Shown here: in pieces, positions 24,309-35,300 of the stretch
How positions within the stretch are numbered: the stretch's first letter is position 1
Layout: every line of letters starts with the position of its first letter
Notes under the pieces: model-generated
Databases searched by the model: none
Seen by the model: the letters and a program-made list of their open reading frames with translations, nothing else
Told to the model about the DNA's origin: nothing
Position numbers and translations under genes: made by a program
Origin: Streptomyces sp. 1-11
GTDB lineage: Bacteria > Actinomycetota > Actinomycetes > Streptomycetales > Streptomycetaceae
DNA: 64,000 nt
Direction of reading: 5' to 3'
Assembly (NCBI RefSeq): GCF_007176755.1
Contig: NZ_BJTV01000001.1
Coordinates: 124,001 to 188,000 of the forward strand

Positions 24309-25562
24309 TCAGGCGCCGGCGACCGAGGCCAGGTAGGCGGACGTCTTCTCGGGGTCGTAGAAGAAGTTCTCGAAGTCGGCCGGGTCGTTGAAGGCGTTGG
24401 CGAAGCGGTCGGCGACGGGCTGGAGCTGGCCGGCCGCGCCGATGAGGTTCAGGACGTGCTCCGGCGGCGGCGCCAGCATGGCGTTCGTCCACTTGGTGAC
24501 GTGCTGGGCGGTGGCCCAGTACCGGTCGAAGGTGGCGCGCATCCAGTCCTCGTCGAACGGCTTGTCACCGTGTTCGAGGATCGAGGCGAGGTACGCGGCG
24601 GCGCACTTGGACGCGGAGTTGGACCCCTGCCCGGTGATCGGGTCGTTGGCGACGACCACGTCGGCCACGCCGAGGACCAGGCCGCCCGAGGGCAGGCGGC
24701 CGACGGGGTTGCGCACGGTGGGGGCGTACCGGCCGGCCAGGGTGCCGCCCGCGTCCGTCAGCTCGGCCTTCGTCGCCCGTGCGTACTCCCAGGGCGTGAA
24801 CTTCTCCATGAGACGCAGGGTCAGGGCGAGGTGTTCGGCCGGGTCCTTGACGCCGTTGAAGACGTCGAGCGGGCCGCCGGGGACGCCCTCCCAGAACAGG
24901 ATGTCGGCGCGGCCGGAGGTGGTGAAGGTCGGCATGATGAACAGCTCGCCGACCCCGGGGACGAGGTTGCAGCGGACGGCGTCGAAGTCGGGGTGCTCCG
25001 GACGCGGGCCGAGCCCGTGCACGTAGGCCACCGCGAGGGCGCGCTGCGGCTCACTGTACGGGGAGCGCTCCGGGTCGCGGGCGAACATCGAGACCAGCTC
25101 GCCCTTGCCCGCGGCGACCAGGACCAGGTCGTAGGCGCGGGAGAAGTAGTCGAGGTCGCCGACGGCCGCGCCGTGGATGACGAGCTGGCCGCCGCGCTGG
25201 GCGAAGGTCTCCATCCAGCCGGCCATCTTCACCCGCTGGTCGACGGACTGCGCGTACCCGTCCAGCTTGCCCACCCAGTCGATCGCGCGCTGGGAGGGGC
25301 CCGGGTCGAAGGAGCCGGGGGCCGCGACCGAGACGCCGAGGCCCTCGATCCGCGGGGCCTGGGTCTCCCAGAAGTTCAGCTGGAGGTCGCGCTCGTGTCC
25401 CAGGGCGGTGTCGAACATGCACTGCGTCGACATGACCCGGCCGGAGCGGATCTCGTCCGCGGTCCGGTTCGACATCAGGGTGACCTCGTAGCCGTGCGAC
25501 TGCAGGCCGAGGGCGAGCTGGAGTCCGGACTGGCCGGCTCCGACGACGAGTATCTTCCGCAT
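24309..25562 (-). CDS. StyA-like FAD-dependent monooxygenase
   Basis: A 417-residue flavoprotein. The N-terminal FAD motif is KILVVGAGQSGLQLALGL; later GLVLGVADVVVANDPITGQG carries the second FAD motif (GD-like with PITGQGSN). It matches the styrene/indole monooxygenase StyA family, which needs a separate flavin reductase; none is adjacent. The gene follows cvnD by 24 bases on the same strand and so looks like the last gene of the conservon, in the place where cytochrome P450 genes sit in other conservons. Its final 13 codons form the right copy of a 40 bp direct repeat. The C-terminus (DPEKTSAYLASVAGA) is two residues longer than the left copy. Confidence 0.88.
   Translation of the reverse strand: MRKILVVGAGQSGLQLALGLQSHGYEVTLMSNRTADEIRSGRVMSTQCMFDTALGHERDLQLNFWETQAPRIEGLGVSVAAPGSFDPGPSQRAIDWVGKLDGYAQSVDQRVKMAGWMETFAQRGGQLVIHGAAVGDLDYFSRAYDLVLVAAGKGELVSMFARDPERSPYSEPQRALAVAYVHGLGPRPEHPDFDAVRCNLVPGVGELFIMPTFTTSGRADILFWEGVPGGPLDVFNGVKDPAEHLALTLRLMEKFTPWEYARATKAELTDAGGTLAGRYAPTVRNPVGRLPSGGLVLGVADVVVANDPITGQGSNSASKCAAAYLASILEHGDKPFDEDWMRATFDRYWATAQHVTKWTNAMLAPPPEHVLNLIGAAGQLQPVADRFANAFNDPADFENFFYDPEKTSAYLASVAGA
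24318..24357. repeat. Right copy of the 40 bp direct repeat
   Basis: Identical to 21598-21637. It lies inside the coding sequence of the StyA-like gene, beginning seven bases above its stop codon. Divergence starts at position 24358 (tag versus gag) and at 24317 on the other side. Confidence 0.75.
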
Positions 25563-25586
25563 GCGGGTGGTGCTCCTAGGTCGGGA

Positions 25587-26234
25587 CTACTCGGGGGTTT
25601 CGTCCAGCGCGTGGCCCACCAGGGCCAGAAGGGTCTCGATGGCCGAGATCCGGCGCCGCGCGTCCATGATCATGACAGGGATGTGCGCGGGTATGGTCAG
25701 CGCCTCGCGTACGTCCTCCGGTTCGAACAGCTCACTGTCGTCGAAGTGGTTGACCGCGACGACGTACGGCAGTCCGCAGCTCTCGAAGTAGTCCAGGGCG
25801 GGGAAGCAGTCCTTCAGGCGGCGGGTGTCGGCCAGCACGACGGCGCCTATCGCGCCGCGCACCAGGTCGTCCCACATGAACCAGAACCGCTGCTGGCCCG
25901 GTGTGCCGAACAGGTAGAGCACCAGGTCGTCGTCGAGCGTCAGGCGGCCGAAGTCCATGGCCACGGTGGTGGTCGACTTGCCCGGGGTGGCGGTGAGGTC
26001 GTCGGTGCCCTCGCTCGCCTCGGTCATCAGCGCCTCGGTCTGCAGCGGCGTGATCTCCGAGACGGCCGTGACCAGCGTGGTCTTGCCGACGCCGAAGCCG
26101 CCCGCCACCACTATCTTCGTGGCTATGGGGGCCTGCGTGCGGTCCTGCTGCCAGGCCTTCAGGTCCTCGTCGGGTTCGCTGAACCCGGCGACGAGGGGGG
26201 CGACGCCCGTGGCGTCAGAGACGGCGGAGTCCAC
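25587..26234 (-). CDS. cvnD: Conservon small GTPase-like protein CvnD
   Basis: A 215-residue P-loop protein. It has KIVVAGGFGVGKTTLVTAVS (Walker A), a switch-like region TTVAMDFGRLTLDDDLVLYL then FGTPGQQRFWFMWDDLVRG (Walker B with the PGQ switch), and VVAVNHFDDSELFE (the NxxD-type base motif). This is the CvnD Ras-like GTPase of actinobacterial conservons, which couples the CvnA sensor to downstream responses. Its GTG start overlaps the CvnC stop by 20 bases, which keeps the operon coupled. Confidence 0.93.
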   Translation of the reverse strand: MDSAVSDATGVAPLVAGFSEPDEDLKAWQQDRTQAPIATKIVVAGGFGVGKTTLVTAVSEITPLQTEALMTEASEGTDDLTATPGKSTTTVAMDFGRLTLDDDLVLYLFGTPGQQRFWFMWDDLVRGAIGAVVLADTRRLKDCFPALDYFESCGLPYVVAVNHFDDSELFEPEDVREALTIPAHIPVMIMDARRRISAIETLLALVGHALDETPE

Positions 26235-26625
26235 TCAGCACCCTTTCCAGCAGAGCGCGGTCCGGGCGGCCGGTGCCGTGACCGGTGCCGGTGCCGTACA
26301 CACGGATCTTTCCCTGGTCCGCGAGGTCGCTCAGCAGCACGCGGACCACACCGAGCGGCATCTTCAGCAGCGCGGCGATCTCGGCCACCGTGCGCATACG
26401 GCGGCACAGTTCGACGATGGCCCGCATCTCCGGCATGACCCGGGTGGTGAGGGAGCCGTTCGTCAGTTCCTTGCGCTCCTCGGGCGCCTCCAGCGCGGCC
26501 ACGAAGGTCTCGACGAGGAGGACGTGGCCGAAGCGGGTGCGGCCGCCGGTGAGCGAGTAGGGGCGCACGCGGGCGGGTTTGCGGCCGCCGCCGCGCACCG
26601 GGAGTTTGTTCGGTGTGCCGCTCAT
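26215..26625 (-). CDS. cvnC: Conservon DUF742 protein CvnC
   Basis: A 136-residue DUF742 protein. Key segments are ARVRPYSLTGGRTRFGHVLLVET, MRAIVELCRRMRTVAEIAA and LKMPLGVVRVLLSDLADQGK, which form a winged-helix-like fold. CvnC proteins accompany CvnB and CvnD in all conservons. The start ATG 26625 overlaps the stop of cvnB as ATGA. The N-terminus is basic (RGGGRKPARVR). Confidence 0.9.
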   Translation of the reverse strand: MSGTPNKLPVRGGGRKPARVRPYSLTGGRTRFGHVLLVETFVAALEAPEERKELTNGSLTTRVMPEMRAIVELCRRMRTVAEIAALLKMPLGVVRVLLSDLADQGKIRVYGTGTGHGTGRPDRALLERVLSGLRRL

Positions 26626-27119
26626 CGGGCGCTCCCCGTCGACTCGGCTTCCAGCGACTTGCGCAGCTCACTGCGGAGTTCGGGGGTCAGGACGTGGCCG
26701 GCCCGGCCGACGAAGAGCGCCATGTGGTACGCCACCACGCTCATGTCGCACTCCGCGGAGCCGTGCACGCCGAGCAGCGAGCCGTCGCTGATGGACATCA
26801 CGAACAGGCTGCCCTCGTCCATCGCCACCATCGTGTGCTTGACCCCGCCGAACTGCATCAGCTTGGCGGCGCCGACGGTGAGGCTGCCGATGCCCGAGAC
26901 GATGGTCGCGAGGTCGGCGGCGGAGCCCTTGGGCCCCTTCACCGGGCGGGACCGGCGGGTCTGCTCGGCGTGGCCGGGGTCGGACGACAGGAGCAGCAGG
27001 CCGTCCGAGGAGACCACGGCGACGGACTGGATGCCGGGGACCTCCTCGACCAGGTTGGTCAGCAGCCAGTGCAGGTTGCGTGCCTCACTGCTCAGTCCGA
27101 AGGTACTGGGCGCGGTCAA
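26622..27119 (-). CDS. cvnB: Conservon roadblock/LC7 protein CvnB
   Basis: A 165-residue roadblock/LC7-domain protein: LSSEARNLHWLLTNLVEEVPG, VAVVSSDGLLLLSS and MVAMDEGSLFVMSISDGSLL. Roadblock proteins act as GTPase-activating partners of the CvnD family. The start is an unusual TTG at 27119 that overlaps the cvnA stop as TTGA; the encoded N-terminus (MTAPSTFGLS) matches those of other CvnB proteins, so I accept it. The C-terminal tail is polar. Confidence 0.9.
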   Translation of the reverse strand: MTAPSTFGLSSEARNLHWLLTNLVEEVPGIQSVAVVSSDGLLLLSSDPGHAEQTRRSRPVKGPKGSAADLATIVSGIGSLTVGAAKLMQFGGVKHTMVAMDEGSLFVMSISDGSLLGVHGSAECDMSVVAYHMALFVGRAGHVLTPELRSELRKSLEAESTGSAR

Positions 27120-29899
27120 CTGCTTGCCTCCTCGACGGTGCCCCCCGTGGTCTCATCGGTACGTTCTGCGATCTCCGCCTCGACGTCCCGGTAGCCGGCC
27201 CGCGCTCCCTGGCGGAACCCGCCGAGCCTGCGGCGGAGGGCTTCGGCGTCGACGGACGTGCCGCGCCGGCGGGGCTGGTCGGCGGCGGGAGCGGTGATCC
27301 TGGGTGTGCGCTTGGGCAGGCCCTTGCTGGTGACCGCCTCGCCCTCAGTGGCGGCGGGTTCGGTCCCACCCGCGCCACGCGTGGTGGTGTCGTCGTCGGG
27401 TGCGGGCGGCCCGAGCGGGGCGTCCTCGCCGTCGGTGGCCGCCGGCTGGGTGGCGACCTCCGGGAGCAGCAGCTCCATCGTCGTCTCGGCGAAGGTCTCC
27501 GCGGGCTCCTTCGGCCTGGTCACGGCCTGCTCGGCGGTCCGCTCCTCCGCCTCCGCCCGCGTGTGCACCTCGGTGTCCTCGGCCGGACCGGCCTCCGCCT
27601 CGGCCCCGGCGTTCGCCGCCGCCTCGGCCTCCGCTTCCGCCTCGGCCTCCGCCTCGCGGGCCGCCTTCTCGGCGAGGGCGACCAGGGGGTCGGTGTCCTT
27701 GGTGCGGGCGTGCAGGACGTTGGAGTTGGCCTCGGCGTCGGCGCCGGGGAGGGAGAAGCTCTGGGTGTCCGAGAGGCCGGCCGGGCGCGGGGCCGCTGCC
27801 GCGGGGGCCTCGGCGAGCAGGGTCCGGGGCAGGACGACCACCGCCGCGATGCCGCCCTGCTTCTGCTCGCGCAGCTGCACGCGGATGCCGTGGCGGTGGG
27901 CGAGGCGGGCCACGACGTAGAGGCCGAGACCGAGGCCGTCCTCGCCCTCCTGGTCGTAGGGCGACTCGGGGTCGAACTCGGAGAGGCGGGTGTTGAGGCG
28001 GTCCAGGCGGTCGGTGGCCATGCCGATGCCCTCGTCCTGGACGGACAGCATGACCTCGCCGGACTCCAGCAGCCAGCCGGACACCTCGACGGACAGGTCC
28101 GGCGGGGAGAACGAGGCGGCGTTCTCCATGAGTTCGGCGAGCAGGTGGGAGAGGTCGTCGGCGACGAAGCCGACCACGTGGGCGTGCGGGGGGAGGGCGG
28201 CGATGCGGACGCGCTCGTAGCGTTCGATCTCGCTGACCGCCGCGCGGACCACGTCGACCAGCGGGACCGGGCCGTGGTGCGGCTGGACGTGTTCGGTGCC
28301 GGCCAGGACCAGGAGGTTCTCGCTGTGCCGGCGCATGACGGTGGCGAAGTGGTCCAGCTTGAAGAGGGTGGAGAGCCGCTCCGGGTCCTGTTCGCGTTCC
28401 TCCAGGCCCTCGATGACGGCCAGTTGCCGCTCGACCAGGCCGAGGGTGCGCAGGGCGAGGCTGACGAACGTGCCGCCGATGCTGGTGCGCAGCCGCTCGA
28501 TCTGGGCGGCGCTGGCGTCGAGTTCGGCGCGCAGTTCCTCGCGGGCGTCGGCCATCTTCTGCCGCTGTCCGACCAGGTGCTTGCGGTCCGTCTCCAGGGT
28601 GGCCACCCGCTCCTGCAGGGTGGCGGCGCGCGCGTGCAGGGCGTTGACCGAGCGGACGACCTGGGCGAACTCGTCGTTGCGGCCGGTGAAGGCGACCGGT
28701 TCCTGGCCGGCCGCGTCCTCCGCCTCGGCCAGCCGGGCCGAGCCGCGGCGCAGCACCGACAGCGGGCGGGTGAGGGTGCGGGCCATGGCGGTGGCCACGC
28801 CGACGGCGAGCAGCATGAGGGCGCCGAGGACGGCGACGCGGATCTCCAGCGCGGTGACGTCGTCGTCGCGGAGCCGTTCGAGGTCCTTGGTGCGGTGCTC
28901 GTAGAGGGCCGACTCGGCGCCGCGCATCAGGTCCACCCGGGCGGACAGGGCCGCGTCCAGCTTCCTGGCGCTGGTGGCGGGCTCGCTGCCGGTGAGGGTG
29001 GGCTGGTCGGTGAGGGCGGCGAGGTACTTGTCGGCGGAGTTGACCTCGGGACCGGTGACCGTGGAGTCGTACGCGGCGACGGACGGCTTGGGGGCGGTCT
29101 CCCGGAAGTCGGCGAGGGCCGCGTCGGCGCGCAGCCGGGCCTGCTGGGCGGCGGCGGTGAGGGCGTCGCGCTGCTTGCGCCCCTCCTCGGTGGGCTCGCT
29201 CGACGTGGCGGGCAGCCCGGTGACGGGGTCGATCACCGTCCGGGTGGTGGACGGGACGCCGAGTGCGGCCAGCAGCAGGCCGCGGGCGGCGGCGGACTGC
29301 TGGACGGCGGAGTCCAGTTCGGCGAGCGCGTGGCCGCCGGCGCCGGCCCGCGGCGGCATCCGGTCGGCCAGTTCGCCGGCGAGCCGGTGCAGTTCGGTGA
29401 TGGTGGCGGAGTACGCCTGGTGGGTCTGCAGCGCGTCGGACTTGCCGGTGAGGGCGGCGTGCCGGACGGCGGCGATCCGGTCGAGGTCGGCGCGCAGGCC
29501 GGCCGGGGTGTCCGGGTCGGCACGCAGGTCCTCGGCCTGGCGGTCGACGCGGGCGCTGCGCTGCTCGGTGGGCGCCTTGGACTTGGGGCGGCCCGCGGCT
29601 ATGTAGGCGGTGACCTCGTCGCGTTCGTCGGCGAGCGAGTGCGCCAGCGCGAGGGCGTCCTGGGTACGGGCGGACAGGGTCACCAGTTCCTGGGAGTCAC
29701 TGACGTCCTGGGAGGCGGTGAGCAGGGAGGGTGCTCCCGCTCCGGCGATGGCGGCGGCCACCACGGCCACGGCGACGATCAGCCGGGTGCGCACGTGACG
29801 GGGCCGGCCGGTGCCCACGGGGGTCTGCTCGACGTCCCCTTCGCCGGCCGTCCGCCTGCCTGTGCGCCGAGGCCACTTCTTCTGCACCGGTGCTCGCAT
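27116..29899 (-). CDS. cvnA: Conservon sensor kinase-like protein CvnA (NIT domain)
   Basis: A 927-residue membrane protein from ATG 29899. One membrane helix lies near residue 40 (LIVAVAVVAAAIAGAG) and a second near 385. Between them lies a 310-residue extracellular region typical of the nitrate/nitrite-sensing (NIT) type. Next come a HAMP, a coiled coil and a HATPase domain (LMENAASFSPPDLSVEVSG, GLGLYVVARLAHRHG). The histidine box is weak, as usual for CvnA. The C-terminal third is acidic and repetitive (EAEAEAEAEAEAAANAGAEA) and disordered. It heads the conservon; the product likely signals through CvnB-D. Confidence 0.9.
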   Translation of the reverse strand: MRAPVQKKWPRRTGRRTAGEGDVEQTPVGTGRPRHVRTRLIVAVAVVAAAIAGAGAPSLLTASQDVSDSQELVTLSARTQDALALAHSLADERDEVTAYIAAGRPKSKAPTEQRSARVDRQAEDLRADPDTPAGLRADLDRIAAVRHAALTGKSDALQTHQAYSATITELHRLAGELADRMPPRAGAGGHALAELDSAVQQSAAARGLLLAALGVPSTTRTVIDPVTGLPATSSEPTEEGRKQRDALTAAAQQARLRADAALADFRETAPKPSVAAYDSTVTGPEVNSADKYLAALTDQPTLTGSEPATSARKLDAALSARVDLMRGAESALYEHRTKDLERLRDDDVTALEIRVAVLGALMLLAVGVATAMARTLTRPLSVLRRGSARLAEAEDAAGQEPVAFTGRNDEFAQVVRSVNALHARAATLQERVATLETDRKHLVGQRQKMADAREELRAELDASAAQIERLRTSIGGTFVSLALRTLGLVERQLAVIEGLEEREQDPERLSTLFKLDHFATVMRRHSENLLVLAGTEHVQPHHGPVPLVDVVRAAVSEIERYERVRIAALPPHAHVVGFVADDLSHLLAELMENAASFSPPDLSVEVSGWLLESGEVMLSVQDEGIGMATDRLDRLNTRLSEFDPESPYDQEGEDGLGLGLYVVARLAHRHGIRVQLREQKQGGIAAVVVLPRTLLAEAPAAAAPRPAGLSDTQSFSLPGADAEANSNVLHARTKDTDPLVALAEKAAREAEAEAEAEAEAAANAGAEAEAGPAEDTEVHTRAEAEERTAEQAVTRPKEPAETFAETTMELLLPEVATQPAATDGEDAPLGPPAPDDDTTTRGAGGTEPAATEGEAVTSKGLPKRTPRITAPAADQPRRRGTSVDAEALRRRLGGFRQGARAGYRDVEAEIAERTDETTGGTVEEASS

Positions 29900-30271
29900 T
29901 CCTGAACTCGTCTGCTCAAGGGCCCGGGTGGCGCCCCGTCGTCTCGGGGCCAAGCGGTGCGTACACCCGGTTCATACGGTTTCCGACCCTCCCAGCGCCG
30001 GTGGGCAGTGGTCGCGCATCACCTGACCCGCCACTCGAAGGAGTGAACATCGGAGGGGAGTTGGCGGGCAAGTTCCGGTGGCCTGTGCGCCAGGCGGGCG
30101 CGGCGGGCCGGTTGGACGCGCGCGGCAGGCTTTGGCAATATTCGCCACCACGCGTTGCCGGAGTGCGTCATTTACCCCCAAAGCAGGCGCCTGACCTGCG
30201 GGGCCGTGCCAATTCGGCGATGGTTGCCAGCCTTTGGCGGAGGCTGTGAAGGGCTGGTGCAGACTGGCCGG
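29900..30271. other. Divergent promoter region between cvnA and the PP2C-like gene
   Basis: No gene seen in 370 bases. The stretch must hold the conservon promoter (minus strand) and that of the PP2C-like gene (plus strand). An AT-rich pocket near 30130-30150 (TTTGGCAATATTCGCC) is the most promoter-like sequence. No clear operator repeat was found. Confidence 0.45.
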
Positions 30272-31060
30272 ATGCGAACCGATCTCGTTTCGGAACCCGG
30301 CGACGCGAATCGCCCCAACGAGGACTTCGCGGGCGTCGCACTGCCCGCCTGCGGTCAGGGCGGTTGTGTGATCTTGCTCGACGGAGTGACGCCGCCGCGC
30401 GGCGCGACGGGCTGTACGCACTCCGTTCCCTGGTTCACGTCGCGGCTCGGCGGTGCGCTGACCGAACTGACCGTTTCCGGCCAGGAACTGACACTGCCGG
30501 AGATCCTGTCGCGGGCGATCGCCCGGACCGCCGGCGCCCACGCGGACGCCTGTGACCTTTCTCACCCGCGCACCCCGCAGGCAACCGTGGCGCTCGCCCG
30601 CTGGTCGGCCGACCTGGTGGAGTACCTGGTGCTGTCAGACTCGGCGCTGCTCCTGCAGGCCCCCGACGGCACGGTCACCCCGGTGCTGGACGACCGGCTG
30701 GCCCGGCTGCCCCGGTCGGCGCTGGCCTCCGCCGCGCTGGTGGACGCCGGCCTCCGCAACCGGGAGGGCGGTTTCTTCACGGCCGCGGCCGATCCCTCGG
30801 TCGCCGCCCGCGCGGTGACCGGCGTCCTCCCGCGCGACCGGGTCCGCGCGCTGGCGGCGCTGTCGGACGGCGCGACCCGGTGGACGGAGTGGTTCCGGGC
30901 GGGCGACTGGGCGGAGCTGTTCGCCCTCGTCGCCGGGGAGGGCGCCCGCTCGCTGGTGGACCGGGTGCGCGAGCTGGAGTCGGCGGACCGGGAGGAGCGG
31001 GCGTTCCTGGGGCGCGGCAAGACCCACGACGACGCGACGGTGGTGTACGCCGAGCTGTGA
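30272..31060 (+). CDS. PP2C-like phosphatase domain protein
   Basis: A 262-residue protein similar to PP2C-family phosphatases. Metal-ligand motifs are recognisable: SEPGDANRPNEDFAGVAL (NEDF), CVILLDGVTPPRGA (LDG), ALSDGATRWTE (SDG) and KTHDDATVVYAEL (DDATVV). It is a stand-alone domain with no sensor. I start at ATG 30272, as the frame extends upstream to 30155 without a ribosome site. In Streptomyces such proteins act on Ser/Thr-phosphorylated targets or as degenerate regulators. It converges with the MarR gene, with only 10 bases between stops. Confidence 0.82.
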   Translation: MRTDLVSEPGDANRPNEDFAGVALPACGQGGCVILLDGVTPPRGATGCTHSVPWFTSRLGGALTELTVSGQELTLPEILSRAIARTAGAHADACDLSHPRTPQATVALARWSADLVEYLVLSDSALLLQAPDGTVTPVLDDRLARLPRSALASAALVDAGLRNREGGFFTAAADPSVAARAVTGVLPRDRVRALAALSDGATRWTEWFRAGDWAELFALVAGEGARSLVDRVRELESADREERAFLGRGKTHDDATVVYAEL

Positions 31061-31070
31061 GCGCGGCCGT

Positions 31071-31562
31071 TCAGCGCTCCATGACGCCGTTCAGCTCGTG
31101 GAGCAGCCGGGCCAGTTCGGCCACCTCGCGGCGGTCCCAGTGGGCGAGCTGGCTGACGTAGCGGGCGCGGCGGGCCTCGCGGACCGTGCCGACGCGGCCG
31201 CGGCCCTCGTCGGTGAGGGTGACCAGCCAGGCGCGGCCGTCGGCCGGGTCGGGCTCGCGGGCGACCAGGCCGAGCTCCTCCAGGGCGCGGAGCTGGCGGG
31301 ACATGGTGGCCTTGCCGACGCCGATGTAGGCGGCGAGCTCGGTGGCGCGCTGGCCGCCGAGCTCGTCGAGGCGGATGAGCAGGCCGTAGGCGGCGGACTC
31401 CAGGTCGGGGTGCACCTCGCGTGCCATCTCGCCCTGGTTGGCCCGGGCCCGCCTGAGCAGCACGGTCAACTCGCGCTCCAGCGACAGGAATTCCTGGTCT
31501 GCACCACTGGGCGTCACCTGGCCGGTGACACGGCGTCCGTCGCCGTTCGCGTCCTCGTGCAC
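31071..31562 (-). CDS. MarR-family transcriptional regulator
   Basis: A 163-residue MarR protein: MAREVHPDLESAAYGLLIRL, ELAAYIGVGKATMSRQLRAL and LVAREPDPADGRAWLVTLTD, the canonical winged helix with the DxRxxxxxLT beta wing. I chose GTG 31562 (GTGCACGAGGAC) as start because AGGGG lies seven bases upstream; the frame opens at TTG 31607. It is convergent with the PP2C-like gene and divergent from a lysozyme gene. Targets unknown. Confidence 0.85.
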   Translation of the reverse strand: MHEDANGDGRRVTGQVTPSGADQEFLSLERELTVLLRRARANQGEMAREVHPDLESAAYGLLIRLDELGGQRATELAAYIGVGKATMSRQLRALEELGLVAREPDPADGRAWLVTLTDEGRGRVGTVREARRARYVSQLAHWDRREVAELARLLHELNGVMER

Positions 31563-31789
31563 GTCAGCACCCCTGATCGGTTTCGCCGTCCTGAAAGTTT
31601 TTGCCAACCGCCGCCATAGCCGCAGCTCTTCAAGTATTTCGCAGGCTTAGACCAACGGCAGCATCCGGATCCCCTTCCCAGGGCGTCATCTACGTGCGTA
31701 GCTTCTTGGACAGGCAAACGATGACATGCCCACGCCAGTGGTTCAGCGGTCACCCCACGTTCCCCCACCTCACTCCCCGGAGGCACGTC

Positions 31790-32614
31790 ATGCCCGTGCA
31801 CAGACCCGGTTCCCTCCGTCCGCGCCCGCTCGCCATCCTCGTCACGGCCCTGCTCGCGGTGCTCGGCCTCGCCCTTCCGCTCACCTCCGCCCAGGCGGCG
31901 ACCACCCCCAGCCGCGGTTCGGCGTCCATGGGTATGGGGGTGGTCGCCCACGACGGGCAGCACGGCACCCCCAGCACCGGTGACGCCACCCAGACCGAGG
32001 GCGTCGACGTCTCCGGCTACCAGGGCAACGTCGCCTGGTCCACGCTGTGGAACAGCGGCGTCCGCTGGGCCTACACCAAGGCCACGGAGGGCACGTACTA
32101 CACGAACCCGTACTTCGCCCAGCAGTACAACGGCTCGTACAACGTCGGCATGATCCGCGGCGCGTACCACTTCGCCACCCCGGACACCACCAGCGGCGCC
32201 ACTCAGGCCAACTACTTCGTCGACCACGGCGGCGGCTGGTCCCGGGACGGCAAGACCCTGCCCGGCGTGCTGGACATCGAGTGGAACCCGTACGGAGCCG
32301 CCTGCTACGGCAAGACCGCGTCCGGGATGGTCAGCTGGATCGCCGACTTCCTGAACACCTACAAGGCGCGCACCGGCCGGGACGCCGTCATCTACACGGC
32401 GACCAGCTGGTGGACCCAGTGCACCGGCAACTATGGCGGCTTCGCCGTGAACAACCCGCTGTGGATCGCCCGCTACGCCACGGACCCCGGCACCCTGCCG
32501 GCGGGCTGGGGGTACTACACGATGTGGCAGTACACCTCCTCGGGCCCGACGGTCGGCGACCACGACAAGTTCAACGGCGCGCTGGACCGGGTGCAGGCAC
32601 TGGCCAACGGCTGA
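31790..32614 (+). CDS. Secreted GH25 muramidase (lysozyme)
   Basis: A 274-residue secreted lysozyme. The signal peptide runs to about residue 36 (TSAQAATT). The GH25 domain shows EGVDVSGYQGNVAWSTLW, YTKATEGTYYTNPYFAQQY, then GVLDIEWNP (catalytic Asp and Glu) and AVIYTATSWW. It resembles cellosyl/mutanolysin-type enzymes of Streptomyces, which cut beta-1,4 MurNAc-GlcNAc bonds. ATG 31790 follows CCGGAGGCACGTC, a good ribosome site. No cell-wall binding domain is attached. A strong hairpin ends transcription at 32692-32719. Confidence 0.92.
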   Translation: MPVHRPGSLRPRPLAILVTALLAVLGLALPLTSAQAATTPSRGSASMGMGVVAHDGQHGTPSTGDATQTEGVDVSGYQGNVAWSTLWNSGVRWAYTKATEGTYYTNPYFAQQYNGSYNVGMIRGAYHFATPDTTSGATQANYFVDHGGGWSRDGKTLPGVLDIEWNPYGAACYGKTASGMVSWIADFLNTYKARTGRDAVIYTATSWWTQCTGNYGGFAVNNPLWIARYATDPGTLPAGWGYYTMWQYTSSGPTVGDHDKFNGALDRVQALANG

Positions 32615-32691
32615 TCCCGCCCGTCCGCTCCCCGGGTTCCCCGGCGCCGGCCGGCCCGTGGGGCGGCAGGGGCCGAGCACCCACCGGTGAA

Positions 32692-32719
32692 GGCCCGGGT
32701 CCCGCACGGGACCCGGGCC
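32692..32719 (+). terminator. Terminator of the lysozyme gene
   Basis: Perfect 12-base stem GGCCCGGGTCCC / GGGACCCGGGCC with a 4-base GCAC loop and then CTTTCT. It lies in the convergent region before lon. Confidence 0.8.
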
Positions 32720-32741
32720 CTTTCTCATCCGGGGGCGTCCG

Positions 32742-35162
<2,421 letters not shown>

Positions 35163-35183
35163 GATCTCCCCTTAGGCAGTCAA

Positions 35184-35204
35184 CTTGAGCTATGCCGACT
35201 CAAT
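35184..35204 (-). promoter_or_regulatory. HAIR element for HspR control of lon
   Basis: Inverted repeat CTTGAGC, seven-base spacer, ACTCAAT. The published Streptomyces HspR site is CTTGAGT-N7-ACTCAAG, so 12 of 14 defined bases match. It lies 21-42 bases upstream of the lon start. This explains stress induction of lon. Confidence 0.8.
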
Positions 35205-35300
35205 GTCCGGGGGCCCGCGGTTGTTCCCGGCATCCCGTTCGCTGTGAGCGATCACCGAAAACGCGGTGCCCGGGCGGCCGGTTCGGAGCAGGATGGCCGC

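Noticed and set aside
27080-29905. 941-residue plus-strand frame opposite cvnA
   Set aside because: Shadow frame, composition VLG-rich with no family match.
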